Shown here: positions 35,651 through 44,626 of the stretch, piece by piece
Numbering within the stretch: position 1 is the stretch's first letter
Layout of the letters: every line of letters begins with the position of its first letter
From: Stigmatella aurantiaca
GTDB taxonomy: Bacteria; Myxococcota; Myxococcia; Myxococcales; Myxococcaceae
Direction: 5' to 3'
DNA length: 64,000 bases
Assembly (NCBI RefSeq): GCF_900109545.1
Contig: NZ_FOAP01000006.1
Span: 124,001 to 188,000 of the forward strand
Notes under the pieces: generated by a model
Told to the model about the DNA's origin: nothing
The model's input: the letters and a program-made list of their open reading frames with translations, nothing else
The model's database searches: none
Program-made: the position numbers and the translations under genes

Positions 35651-36787
35651 ATGTCGATTTGCCAGAACATCTTTCAGCAGGTTTTCTGCCTCTCAACGAA
35701 AATTTGTTCCGCCGCCAAGGACAGGGGCTCGGCGAAATCGCTCGCGGCGACGCTCAAGAGCAACCTGGAGTCCCTCTATGCCAATGCGGACTTCGCCAAC
35801 GGCGACCGCTGGAGCACCTCCTGGGGCCCGGTGGTGTGGCAGGCGCCGTTCAGCAACGTCGCCGACCAAGCGGTGGCCGTCTGTTTCAATGAGACGCAGA
35901 AATTCTATGTCGTGGCGATCGCGGCGACCAATCCCAACTCACTCTTCGATGGCTTCGAGGATCTCGCGGCCTCCCCTCTCCACATGCAGCCGCTCGCCAA
36001 CCCGCCGGGCGGCAGCACGACCGCGGGCAACTGGGTGGCGCTCCAGGCGATCCTCACGCAGATGATGAGCGCGGGCCAGCCGCTGGGTCCTTTCTTGAAG
36101 GGGGTGGCTTCGGCCGATGCAACCCTCGTCTTCTGCGGGCACAGCCTGGGCGGCGGGCTTGCGCCGCTGGCCGCCGCGTCGCTCTATCCCACGGGCACCG
36201 CGTCGAGCGGGTGGAAGAACGTCTACACCTATGGCAGCGCGGGGCCGGCGACGGCGGACTCCACCTTCGCGGCGGCATTCAACAAGGCATTCCCCGCGAC
36301 GGCCGCCGGTCAGGAGCCCTATGCGGTGTGGAACGCCAACCAGTACAACCTGCACGACGTCGTGCCCAATGCCTGGGCTCCCGGGAAAACCGCGCCTGGC
36401 CTCGCGCAGATCACCGCGAGCACGCAGAGCCCCACGGAAGCCATGTTCTACACGAACCCGCTCTTCATGCTCGTGGTGGCGGCACTGCGCACCATGACGC
36501 AATCGCTGGCATCCTACCCGGATGGGAGAGGCAATCCCTATGTCGCGCTGAACAACAACCCTTTCTTCACCGGGGCGCGTCAAGCCGGGCAGATCACCAG
36601 CAGCACGCTGCTGGAGAAGGAAATCCTCTACCAGCACATCCAGGCCTATCTTGAGGCGTTCGGCGTGACCGGGCTCTTCCCGGCGGAGGAAGTGAACGGC
36701 ACGATCCGGCCGCCGCTGCTCACCCTCGCACGCACGGCCTCGGCCGCCTGCGTGACCGCGGAGGCCACGACCTGCGCTGCACCATGA
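35651..36787 (+). CDS. lipase (class 3)-like alpha/beta hydrolase
   Basis: A 378-residue protein from the ATG at 35651, with AGGAG eight bases upstream; an upstream in-frame extension to 35528 has no ribosome site. The nucleophile elbow FCGHSLGGGLAPL (about residues 159-165) is the GXSXG of fungal-type class 3 lipases; the His/Asp partners are likely in NLHDVVPNAW and a preceding Asp. There is no signal peptide. Transcribed alone, it is the last intact gene before the ssrA-type repeat at 37035. Substrate could be lipid or another ester. Confidence 0.8.
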   Translation: MSICQNIFQQVFCLSTKICSAAKDRGSAKSLAATLKSNLESLYANADFANGDRWSTSWGPVVWQAPFSNVADQAVAVCFNETQKFYVVAIAATNPNSLFDGFEDLAASPLHMQPLANPPGGSTTAGNWVALQAILTQMMSAGQPLGPFLKGVASADATLVFCGHSLGGGLAPLAAASLYPTGTASSGWKNVYTYGSAGPATADSTFAAAFNKAFPATAAGQEPYAVWNANQYNLHDVVPNAWAPGKTAPGLAQITASTQSPTEAMFYTNPLFMLVVAALRTMTQSLASYPDGRGNPYVALNNNPFFTGARQAGQITSSTLLEKEILYQHIQAYLEAFGVTGLFPAEEVNGTIRPPLLTLARTASAACVTAEATTCAAP

Positions 36788-36973
36788 TTTCCCTGGCCCG
36801 CACGGACGGTGCCCAGAAGGACATGCTCGAACTCTGCACCCATCCCCACGCAAGAGCGGCAACACCATCGGCCTCTACACCACGTTCCCATGGGAAGCCT
36901 TCTGCTCCGAGGTGGCCAAGCTCCAGGTGAAGCGCCACGAGCGCGGCCAACTGCCCCTGCGTGGCCTCAAGGG

Positions 36974-37011
36974 AAAAAGAAAACCCCGGCTCGCCTTGCT
37001 GGCGGCCGGGG
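36974..37011 (-). terminator. intrinsic terminator beside the distal ssrA-type repeat
   Basis: Minus-strand stem CCCCGGC/GCCGGGG plus inner CGCC/GGCG, followed by TTTTCTTTTT. It lies 24 bases beyond the acceptor end of the ssrA 3' fragment at 37035-37061, as a native ssrA terminator would. I infer it is the original ssrA terminator displaced by island insertion. Confidence 0.65.
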
Positions 37012-37034
37012 CTTTGCGACATCCCTTACTGCTC

Positions 37035-37061
37035 TGTGGAGGCGGCGGGTTTCGAACCCGC
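37035..37061 (-). repeat. distal copy of ssrA 3' end (putative att site, left end of island)
   Basis: Reads GCGGGTTCGAAACCCGC then CGCCTCCACA on the minus strand: the T-arm and acceptor 3' strand of tmRNA without any 5' half. It matches 25 of 27 positions with 56776-56802, in the same orientation. A tyrosine-recombinase remnant begins 160 bases away on the island side. Confidence 0.7.
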
Positions 37062-37220
37062 TCCGGGTGGTGCGAAACTCGCAAGCGTTCACCCTGCTTG
37101 ACGAAGTGAAGGGGATGCTCAAGCACATTCGCAAGAGTCACTACCTACGTAGAGAAGGGATGCAGGGCATAGCCCACGCGCGCTATAGCAACTGCCGCTG
37201 GGATTCCACCACCGAAGTAG

Positions 37221-37487
37221 CGCCACCTCGCCAAACGGGGCGTCCCGCTCAAGGTCATTCGGGAGCTGAGGGGGCACACCACGATCGACACGACGAGGCA
37301 CTACGCTCACCTCGGCCCGGACACGCGCCGAGAGGCGGTCGGGATTCTCGACCTGCCCCTTGCGCCTGCGTGTGACATATGTGCGACACGGATGAAGGGG
37401 CATCCCGGACGGCTCCAGCGGGATGAATTTTCGCTCTCTCAGGAGCGCCACATCGCTGGGGCAGGCCCAGTTGGCCCCGCGATGTGA
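37221..37487 (+). pseudogene. tyrosine recombinase (integrase) C-terminal remnant
   Basis: The open frame from 37221 (after an in-frame TAG at 37218) reads LKVIRELRGHTTIDTTRHYA, the conserved GHxxxxTTxxYxH end of phage-type integrases, containing the second catalytic His and the nucleophile Tyr. It continues LGPDTRREAVGILDLP, then CDICATR, which is a typical tail. The N-terminal and core-binding domains and the first catalytic Arg are gone, so it is dead. It lies just inside the putative island end, where an integrase is expected. A 13-bp bulged hairpin (37449-37486) closes the frame. Confidence 0.8.
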
Positions 37488-37768
37488 CGTTTACAAGCGG
37501 GAGCGTCAGGTCTGCATCCTGGCGCAGCGGACGAGTGTCGTCCGGGCGGGCTTGCTGGAAGGCCGAGCCCAGCCAGCGTCTGCTCACGATCCGCGACCCT
37601 GGCGAGGCGTGCGCAGAATCGGCTCACAAACAATGCCGCGCCCCCTCTGACAAAACAGGAACACCCGGATGATTCGCCAGTTCTCGATTGTCCGGACAAC
37701 ACCTCTACGGGTTCTCTGGAAAGCCTGTTCACACAGTCCACACATCCCCAATCAGCACCAGGAGAGAC
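37488..37768. other. intergenic region, nothing recognised
   Basis: About 280 bases between the integrase remnant and the dehydrogenase operon. No gene, tRNA or clear promoter could be identified by eye. Confidence 0.5.
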
Positions 37769-38884
37769 ATGCAGGCATATTTCATGACAGGGCCGAAAAC
37801 ACTCGCACTGAAGGAAGTCGCATTACCCCCAAGTGAGCTGGGCGGATTGCTGCTGAAGACCTTGTCGGTCTCCATCTGCTCGACGGATGTCGGCTACTAC
37901 CGCGGCTATCTTGAGCCACCCTGCTGGCCCATCATCCCGGGGCATGAGTACCTGGGGGAAGTCGTGGAGAGCAGCCACGCCGGCGATGTGTCACTCCGGT
38001 CCGGTGACAAAATCGTTTATTGGGGGCAAACGGACTTCGGCGGCCTCGCCGAGTACCGGAGCATCCGGCCCATCTTCCCCGGCACGCACAAGGAGATGCA
38101 ATGGCTGACGGACCGGCACTTCATGGATGATCATCAGGCGGCGGCAATCCTCATCGAGGATGATTTTCCCCTGGAACACGCGACGCTGCTCGAGCCCATC
38201 ACGTCCGTGCTGCGCGCCATCCTGGGGCATCCGCCCAGACCCGGTGACGATGCCATCATCCTTGGAGCCGGCCCCTGCGGAGTGCTGGGGGCGCAGATCT
38301 TGCGGCGGATGTTCGGTGTGCGGCACATCACGATGCTCGACTGCAATCCCTTGCGGCTGGCCGTCGCGGCGCTGTCCGGCGTCGATCTCGCGCTGGATGT
38401 CGTGAACGACGCGGAACCGCTCGCACGATTGCTCCACGACTCCCGGGGAGCCCACGCTCAGTACCTGCTGGACGCGCTGCCCGACATCACGGGCAGCACG
38501 ATGATTCCCAATACGCGTTCCCTGGGAATGCAACTCTTGGCGCCCAATGGCTATTACCTGGTCTATGGCGCCACCGAGAAGGCCCAATCCATCGACACCT
38601 GGCTCATCTTGTCCAAGGGACTGCGGATAGGTTCCACGCCTTTTGATGTCCGGGAGTTCTCCATGTCCCGCTCGGCCAGCGTGTTGGCCATAGCCAAGAA
38701 CCTCGTCGCTCGCAGGTTCCTGGACCTGAATCACCTCATCACACGCGTGGTTTCATTCAGAGAGGAAACCCTCATCCGCTCCGTGTTCGATGATTACGGC
38801 CAGAATTCCCACATGAAGACACTCATCTCCGTTGCTCCGCCAGCGGTAGCCCGTCTGCCATTTCCAAACCAATCCGCAGCATGA
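37769..38884 (+). CDS. zinc-type medium-chain alcohol dehydrogenase family protein
   Basis: A 371-residue protein from ATG 37769 with AGGAGAG three bases before it. Catalytic zinc ligands are visible: Cys in SICSTDVGYY, His-Glu in PGHEYLGEVV, and Glu in LLEPITSVL. The structural-zinc lobe (four Cys) is absent: GDKIVYWGQTDFGGLAEY runs straight on. The NAD(P) site is ILGAGPCGVLGAQIL. The substrate is unknown; missing the structural zinc is common in sugar or threonine dehydrogenase-like subgroups. It is followed 10 bases later by an MFS gene, so the two form an operon inside the island. Confidence 0.82.
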   Translation: MQAYFMTGPKTLALKEVALPPSELGGLLLKTLSVSICSTDVGYYRGYLEPPCWPIIPGHEYLGEVVESSHAGDVSLRSGDKIVYWGQTDFGGLAEYRSIRPIFPGTHKEMQWLTDRHFMDDHQAAAILIEDDFPLEHATLLEPITSVLRAILGHPPRPGDDAIILGAGPCGVLGAQILRRMFGVRHITMLDCNPLRLAVAALSGVDLALDVVNDAEPLARLLHDSRGAHAQYLLDALPDITGSTMIPNTRSLGMQLLAPNGYYLVYGATEKAQSIDTWLILSKGLRIGSTPFDVREFSMSRSASVLAIAKNLVARRFLDLNHLITRVVSFREETLIRSVFDDYGQNSHMKTLISVAPPAVARLPFPNQSAA

Positions 38885-38894
38885 GGACCCTCCC

Positions 38895-40097
38895 ATGAGC
38901 ATCCCAAATCTCGGCCCGGCGGAGCACCTGCGGGCACGCGCCGCGCGTCGCTCCATCGCCACCATCTTCTTCGTCAATGGCTTCGTCTTCGCCAGCTGGG
39001 TTCCGCACATCCCGACCGTGCAGGCCCGGCTGGGCATCGGCCCTGGCATGCTCGGCCTTGCCCTGCTCTCCTGTGCCGCGGGGGCGCTGGTTGCCATGCC
39101 GCTCGCGGGCATCCTGATCGCCCGGTGGGGCAGCCGGAAGGTCACCCTCGGCAGCGCCCTGCCCTTCTGCCTGATGGCCGTGCTGCCCGTTCAATCCAGC
39201 CGGCTCTCCCTGCTCATCCTGGCGCTGTTCGCCTTCGGTGCCGTCAACGGCACCATGAACGTGGCGATGAACGCCCATGGCGTCACCGTCGCGAAGAGGC
39301 TGGACCGGCCGATCATGTCCTCGCTGCATGCCTTCTTCAGCATCGGCGGACTGGTAGGTGCCAGTGGCTCCATCCTCTTCCTGTCCGTTGGCTTTACCCC
39401 CCTGCTTCACATGTGTGGAGCCATCATGCTCGGGCTGTTGCTCGTGGGCGGCGTGTGGAGGTTCCTACTGCCCTCCTCGACAGACTCCACCGAACGCACC
39501 GGCCCCACCTTCGCGCTACCGCGCGGCCCCTTGCTGCTGCTCGGCCTGATGGGCTTCTTCGCCCTGATGGTCGAGGGAGCCATGGGGGACTGGAGCGCCG
39601 TCTACCTGCGCGGCATGCTGAAGGCTGGGACCGGCCTGGCTGGAATCGGCTTCACACTGTTCTCGATGGCAATGGCCGTTGGGCGGCTGACGGGGGACAG
39701 GCTGGTCATTGCTCTCGGCCCCGTCAGGCTGCTGCGCGTCGGCGGTACGCTGGCCACCTGTGGCCTGGTGGCGCTGGGCATAGCCCTCCCGCTGCACCAT
39801 CCGGCCGCCGCCCTCGTCGGCTTCGGCTGCGTCGGGCTCGGGCTGTCCAACATCAACCCGCTGCTCTACCTCGCTGCCGGCCGAACACCAGGGCTCGCTC
39901 CAGGGACCTCCATCTCCGCCGTCATCACAGCGGGCTATGGAGGAATCTTGGCTGGCCCTCCACTCGTCGGCTTCGTCACCCACAGGATGGGGATGCCGGT
40001 CGCTTTGGGGCTGCTGGCCATCTTCCTGGCCTTCATCGCCGTGAGCGCCTCGTACGTGCGTTCGCTGAGCCCATCCAAAGCAGTTCTCAGCACCTAG
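38895..40097 (+). CDS. MFS transporter (YbjJ-like)
   Basis: A 400-residue protein with twelve predicted membrane helices. It matches the pattern of the YbjJ/FucP-like group: FFVNGFVFASWVPHIP in helix 1 and NGTMNVAMNAHG in helix 4. It has a GAGGACCC sequence upstream and starts 10 bases after the dehydrogenase stop, so it is probably co-transcribed. Together they may take up or export the dehydrogenase substrate or product. No regulator is adjacent. Confidence 0.85.
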   Translation: MSIPNLGPAEHLRARAARRSIATIFFVNGFVFASWVPHIPTVQARLGIGPGMLGLALLSCAAGALVAMPLAGILIARWGSRKVTLGSALPFCLMAVLPVQSSRLSLLILALFAFGAVNGTMNVAMNAHGVTVAKRLDRPIMSSLHAFFSIGGLVGASGSILFLSVGFTPLLHMCGAIMLGLLLVGGVWRFLLPSSTDSTERTGPTFALPRGPLLLLGLMGFFALMVEGAMGDWSAVYLRGMLKAGTGLAGIGFTLFSMAMAVGRLTGDRLVIALGPVRLLRVGGTLATCGLVALGIALPLHHPAAALVGFGCVGLGLSNINPLLYLAAGRTPGLAPGTSISAVITAGYGGILAGPPLVGFVTHRMGMPVALGLLAIFLAFIAVSASYVRSLSPSKAVLST

Positions 40098-40205
40098 GAG
40101 ACAGACCATGAAGAGGGAGCCAGCCAGCAGGCGCGTGCAAGAAGATGCTTGAGCTGGCTCTCTCTGGAGTGCTGCCCCTACTCGGGTAGCAGGCCCAGTG
40201 CGTCC

Positions 40206-40500
40206 AACTGGGCGCAGCGCCCGGGGCGCCACACCGTCTCCGTGGAGCCGGGCGACTCCCAGGTGAGGAACGAGCCGCTCCCTCAAGCAGGGGCAGAGCC
40301 GAAGCCGGAAAAGGCCAGAGAGCCCCCTGAGGCAGCGACGAGGCTGGAGCCGCACCAGGAGCGCACGCCTCGGCTGGATTGGGCCGGGCTGCTGCGCAGG
40401 AGCTTCGCGCTCGACGTGGTCGCCTGCGGCAGGTGTGGAGGCAGGCGCCGGGTGCTGGCGTATCTGACAGCTCCCGGTGGGGTGCGTGCCACCCTAGAAC
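40206..40500 (+). pseudogene. IS91-like transposase C-terminal fragment
   Basis: The frame contains LDWAGLLRRSFALDVVACGR followed by CGGRRRVLAYLTAPGGVRA, the zinc-ribbon and tail typical of Y2/IS91-like transposases in proteobacteria. The HUH/Tyr catalytic part is missing and the frame breaks after LELL. A second broken copy of the same tail is at 49772-49973. Confidence 0.7.
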
Positions 40501-40923
40501 TCTTGGTTTTGAGTCATCATCAGCGGTGGCCCGTCGTCTGCCGCCTCTTCATGGGAGGGCGGCTTGAGCAGGCGTGTGCCCTACAGGACTGCGGGGTGGG
40601 CATGCCGACGTGGCACTCGGCCCTCCGGCACTCGTCACCAGCCCTCCTCTGCCTCTCTGCTCTCGCCCGTTCCCTTCAACACTGCCCTTATCCTTCTTAT
40701 GCGCTACGGATTTGGTCCAAATTTGGTCCGCCAAGAACCGATTTGGTCCCGAAATGTAAGCCCCGCCCCCTTTCTCAGAGGGAGAGCGCTTGGGAGCGGC
40801 GGGTTGCTCTGTGTGGAAGCTGCGGCAATCTCCCGTTTCGCCCCGTCTCGTCCCGTTCTTATCCCCAGCGAAGGCGAGGCCCATTCCGTAGTGGGCCATC
40901 GGATTACTCCAACAGGCTCCTAG

Positions 40924-42341
40924 TACTACCTGGTTAGTTGGATTGTGCGCAAGGGGGTATGCTACGTGTCGCGTAGGATGACCCCTACGCAGATGCGCAA
41001 GCTCGACGCAGAGCTGAGCGAATACTTCGAGTCGATGGTGGAGGGCATGGGGCGGCTGGAACGCCGCCGAGCCCTGCGGCAGTACCTGACAGGACTGCTC
41101 CTGGAGGGAGAGCGCAAGAGCATCGAGCCGATGGCCGGACGGCCCGCGGAAAAGCCCCGCGAGCGCGAAGCGCTGAGGCAGCGGCTGCAGCAGTGCGTGT
41201 CAGTGGCGGCCTGGAGCGACGAGGAAATGCGCCGGAGGCTGGCGCTGAAGTTGGAGAAGAAGCTGCCGCAGATAGAAGCCTTCGTGGTGGACGACACGGG
41301 CTTTGCGAAGAAGGGAGAGCACTCGGTGGGAGTGGCTCGCCAGTACTCGGGCACGCTGGGCCGGACGGACAACTGCCAAGTGGCGGTGAGCCTGCACCTG
41401 GCCGGGGAAAGAGGCAGTGGGTGCATTGGCCTGAGGCTGTACCTGACGGAGAGGTGGGCGAGCGCCAGCAAGCGCAGAGCGACGGCCGGGGTGCCCCGAG
41501 AGGTGAAGTTCCAGAAGAAGTGGCAGTTGGCCTTGGAGCAGGTGGACGACGCCTTGAAGTGGGGTGTGCGCAAGCACGTGGTGCTGGCGGACGCCGGGTA
41601 CGGGGACTGCCGGGAGTTTCGGGACGGGGTGAGGCAGAGAGGGTTGCACTACTTGGTGGGAGTGCAGGGAGGGCACAAGGTGTGGCCGCCGGGGGCCCAG
41701 CCGCAGCAACCTCCGAGGGAGCCGGGAAAGAAGGGGCGCCCGAGCACGCGCTACGTGGCCGAAGGCACGGAGCCGTGGGCCATCGAAGCGCTGGTGAGCG
41801 AGTTTCCCAAAGAGCAGTGGAAGAAGGTGAGCTGGCGCGAGGGCAGCAAGGGCGCGCAGGCCTCGCGCTTCGCCGCAGTGCGCGTGCAGACCGCGGAGAG
41901 GCATGTGCATGGGGCACCGCCCAGCGAGCCGGTGTGGCTGCTGGTGCAGTGGCCTGCGGGGGAGAAAACTCCGACGAAGTACGCCCTGTGCTCGCTGCCC
42001 CAGGACACGCCCCTCAAGCACCTGGTGCGGCTGTGGAAGCTGCGCTGGAGGGTGGAGCGTGACTACCAGGAAATGAAGGGCGAGGTGGGGCTGGACCACT
42101 TCGAGGGCCGAACGTGGCGAGGCTTCCATCACCACGCCACGCTGTGCATGGTGGCCCACGGGTTCTTAGCGCTCCGTCGAGCGCTTTTCCCCCCGGAGGA
42201 CAGTGCCCTGGACGCTGCCTGAGGTGCGACGCCGCCTGCAGCACCTGCTGCTGCGCCGCATCGGCCACTGCCCGCTCTGCCTGCGCCACATGGGGGCCCG
42301 CGCTCCTCCTCAAGGGCCCTCACGCATCTAACCAAGTAGTA
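40924..42341 (+). mobile_element. IS701-family insertion sequence with CTAG target duplication
   Basis: Ends carry near-perfect inverted repeats: TACTACCTGGTTAG at left and CTAACCAAGTAGTA at right (13 of 14). Both sides are flanked by CTAG (40920-40923 and 42342-42345), fitting the YTAR 4-bp target duplication of IS701 elements. The element is 1418 bp with one transposase gene. Confidence 0.88.
40978..42222 (+). CDS. IS701-family transposase (3' frameshifted)
   Basis: A 414-residue DDE transposase from ATG 40978. Catalytic Asp in FVVDDTGFAKKG, second Asp in VLADAGYGD, and Glu in WRVERDYQEMKGE, followed by LDHFEGRTWRGFHHH, all diagnostic of IS701. The frame ends at a TGA, but the +2 frame just before it continues WTLPEVRRRLQHLLLRRIGH then CPLCLRH, the usual C terminus, to a stop at 42330. 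A single-base indel near 42200 has therefore removed about 40 residues. Catalytic residues are intact, so activity is uncertain rather than excluded. Confidence 0.88.
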   Translation: MTPTQMRKLDAELSEYFESMVEGMGRLERRRALRQYLTGLLLEGERKSIEPMAGRPAEKPREREALRQRLQQCVSVAAWSDEEMRRRLALKLEKKLPQIEAFVVDDTGFAKKGEHSVGVARQYSGTLGRTDNCQVAVSLHLAGERGSGCIGLRLYLTERWASASKRRATAGVPREVKFQKKWQLALEQVDDALKWGVRKHVVLADAGYGDCREFRDGVRQRGLHYLVGVQGGHKVWPPGAQPQQPPREPGKKGRPSTRYVAEGTEPWAIEALVSEFPKEQWKKVSWREGSKGAQASRFAAVRVQTAERHVHGAPPSEPVWLLVQWPAGEKTPTKYALCSLPQDTPLKHLVRLWKLRWRVERDYQEMKGEVGLDHFEGRTWRGFHHHATLCMVAHGFLALRRALFPPEDSALDAA

Positions 42342-42484
42342 CTAGATCCACCCAAACAAAGGCTGTGATTTCAGACACTTACGTCCGCATTGAAGGCCCA
42401 AACCGCGAAATGTCGATTTCCTGCGGACTCATTCGACGTCTCTTTGACCGGGGGATTTGGCCCTCGGCGACAACGGAGACGCCC

Positions 42485-42937
42485 ATGGAAGCCCTCTCGC
42501 AGCGTGGAATCCTTGATGTGAACGCAGTCCCCCAGGCCCAGGCCGTGATCGGCTCACGGAAGGCGCAGTGGGCCGGTCGACTGATGAGCGGCCTGGCGAT
42601 CCTCTTCCTCGCGTTCGATGCCCTGGGCAAAGTGCTCAGGCTGCCCCCCTTCATCCAGGGCACCACCGAGCTGGGGTACACGGTGAGCGCCGTCTTCGGG
42701 CTGGGGCTCGTCCAGTCCCTGTGCGTCGCGCTCTATGTGGTTCCGCGCACCTCGGTGCTGGGCGCCATCCTGCTCACGGGCTGGTTCGGCGGCGCGATCG
42801 CCACCCACGTGCGCGTGGGCAGCCCCCTGTTCAGCCATACGCTGTTTCCCGTCTACGTGGCGCTCCCGGTCTGGGGTGGCCTCTCTCTGCGCAATGCCCG
42901 CCTGCGCGCGCTCATCTCGATGCGAGTTCGTGAGTGA
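42485..42937 (+). CDS. DoxX-like family membrane protein
   Basis: A 150-residue protein with four predicted membrane helices (about residues 28-50, 65-90, 93-112, 118-138). The start at ATG 42485 has GGAG six bases upstream. The motifs FLAFDALGKV and GAILLTGWFGGAIATHVR are typical of the DoxX-like_2 group, whose function is unknown. It heads a likely operon with the alpha/beta hydrolase and the YCII protein, shortly downstream of the IS701 element. Confidence 0.8.
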   Translation: MEALSQRGILDVNAVPQAQAVIGSRKAQWAGRLMSGLAILFLAFDALGKVLRLPPFIQGTTELGYTVSAVFGLGLVQSLCVALYVVPRTSVLGAILLTGWFGGAIATHVRVGSPLFSHTLFPVYVALPVWGGLSLRNARLRALISMRVRE

Positions 42938-42992
42938 CCACATCGGGCGAGCCGGCCTATGACGCCGCTCCAGCCCATCGGAGGGAGACTTC

Positions 42993-43781
42993 ATGACCCA
43001 GGTGATATCGAAGGACGGCACTCCCATCGCCTACGAGAAGCTCGGCTCGGGCCCTGCGCTCATCCTCGTGGATGGCGCCCTGTGCAGCCGGAGGTTCGGG
43101 CCCATGCCGAAGCTCGCTCCGCTCCTCGCGCAGCGCTTCACGGTGTTCGTGTACGACCGCCGGGGCCGCGGAGACAGCGGCGACACGCAGCCGTACGCGA
43201 AGGAGCGCGAGCTCGAGGACCTCGACGCGCTCATCCAGGCCGCGGGGGGCTCCGCGTTCGTAGTGGGGTTGTCCTCCGGTGGCGCCCTCGCGCTGGAGGC
43301 GGCGGCGAGCGGGCTGAACATCCAGAAGCTGGTGGCCTACGAGCCTCCGTACGTCGCACAGCATGACGCGCGCCATGCGCAGGCCCACCACGAAGCCCAG
43401 CTCGAGCGGCTCCTCGCCGAAGGCCGCCGGGGCCATGCCGTGAAGTACTTCATGCGCGACATGGTCGGGGCTCCGGGGTTCATGGTCGTCGTGATGCAGC
43501 TCATGCGAGGCGTCTGGAAGAAGCTCGAGGCCGTCGCGCACACGCTCCCCTACGACGCCCGCATCATGGGGGACTTCAGCATCCCGAAGACGCGCCTCGC
43601 GTCGATCAAGGTCCCGTCGCTCGTCATGTACGGCGGCAAGACCGATGCGAAGCTGAAGATGGCCGCGGAGGCCATCGCGGACATCGTGCCAGGGGCGCGG
43701 CGCCGCGCGTTGGACGGCCAGACGCACAACGTCAACCCGAAGGTGCTCACCCCGGCCGTGGTCGAGTACTTCACCGCCTGA
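42993..43781 (+). CDS. alpha/beta hydrolase
   Basis: A 262-residue cytosolic hydrolase with GGAGG upstream. Nucleophile Ser in GLSSGGALALE (about residues 93-97), oxyanion region VDGALCSRRF, Asp in MYGGKTDAKLK and His in DGQTHNVNPK. The substrate is unknown. The segment YDRRGRGDSGDTQPY is the common HG/oxyanion-side motif of the family. It lies between the DoxX-like and YCII genes with gaps of 55 and 28 bases, so all three are probably one operon. Confidence 0.86.
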   Translation: MTQVISKDGTPIAYEKLGSGPALILVDGALCSRRFGPMPKLAPLLAQRFTVFVYDRRGRGDSGDTQPYAKERELEDLDALIQAAGGSAFVVGLSSGGALALEAAASGLNIQKLVAYEPPYVAQHDARHAQAHHEAQLERLLAEGRRGHAVKYFMRDMVGAPGFMVVVMQLMRGVWKKLEAVAHTLPYDARIMGDFSIPKTRLASIKVPSLVMYGGKTDAKLKMAAEAIADIVPGARRRALDGQTHNVNPKVLTPAVVEYFTA

Positions 43782-43809
43782 GCTCCATCGAAGGAAAGGA
43801 ACGCGTTCG

Positions 43810-44538
43810 ATGCGATTCATCGCCATGCACAAGACCGAGCCTCGCTGGGAGGCAGGCGCCATTCCCGGCGAGGAGCTGATCTCCCGGGTCGGCAAGCTCA
43901 TGGGCGAGTTCATGAAGGCCGGCATCCTGCTGGGCGGCGAGGGGCTGCGCGCGAGCGCTCAGGGCGTGCGGCTGCGATTCTCCGGCGGCAAGCGCACCGT
44001 CACGAAGGGGCCGTTCACGCCCTCGAACGAGCTGCCCGCGGGCTTCTTGATCGTCCGCACGGCGTCCCTCGACGAGGCCAGCGCCTGGGCCTCGCGGTAC
44101 GCGAGCATCGTGGGAGATGTCGAGATCGACATCCGCCCGGTCACCGAGCCGTGGGACATCGGGATGGTACCGATGCCCCAGGAGCTCGCGGCCCGGCGCT
44201 ACATGCTCCTGTACAAGGCCGACGCCGCCTCGGAGTCAGGCCGCCCGCGCCCCGCGGAGCAGCGCGCGAAGCTCTCGGCCCTGTTCGAGGAGATGTCGGG
44301 CGCCAAGGTACTGCTCACGAACATCGGGCTGCGGCCGAGTCAGCACGGCAAGCGCTATACCTTCCAAGGAGAGCGATACTCGGTCGTCGATGGCCCGTTC
44401 GCCGAGTCGAAGGAGCTCATCGCCGGCTACGCGATGTTCCAGGCCAAGTCGCTCGAGGAGGCGTCGGAGTGGGCATTGCGCTACGGCACTGCCGTGGCGG
44501 CGCTCGAGGTGGATCTACGGGCGGTGGAGGAGCCGTAA
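43810..44538 (+). CDS. tandem YCII-domain protein
   Basis: A 242-residue protein made of two YciI/YCII repeats, about residues 1-115 and 128-240. Each has the pattern 'MLxxKxD...ExL...F...GxxLxxxGLxPS...xGP(F)xExKExxxGY'. The second repeat is canonical (VVDGPFAESKELIAGY), while the first has TKGPFTPSNELPAGF. YCII domains are ferredoxin-like folds with an Asp-His active pair in some members; no reaction is established for this subgroup. Last gene of the DoxX/hydrolase/YCII operon. Confidence 0.85.
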   Translation: MRFIAMHKTEPRWEAGAIPGEELISRVGKLMGEFMKAGILLGGEGLRASAQGVRLRFSGGKRTVTKGPFTPSNELPAGFLIVRTASLDEASAWASRYASIVGDVEIDIRPVTEPWDIGMVPMPQELAARRYMLLYKADAASESGRPRPAEQRAKLSALFEEMSGAKVLLTNIGLRPSQHGKRYTFQGERYSVVDGPFAESKELIAGYAMFQAKSLEEASEWALRYGTAVAALEVDLRAVEEP

Positions 44539-44626
44539 AGACAACCGCTGGGGCACGAATTCTTTGCCTTCCAGGAGGACTCGACTTCATGGAAGCTGCC
44601 GTTTCCAGCGCTGTGGAGGGGTCTCG

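Noticed and set aside
36810-36970. Frame reading TIGLYTTFPWEAFCSEVAKL as a second integrase tail
   Set aside because: It reminds me of recombinase C termini, but there is no catalytic residue to confirm it; left unannotated.
37035-37110. A complete tRNA gene on the minus strand
   Set aside because: Only a T-arm and acceptor 3' strand are present; no matching 5' acceptor strand, D-arm or anticodon arm could be found upstream.
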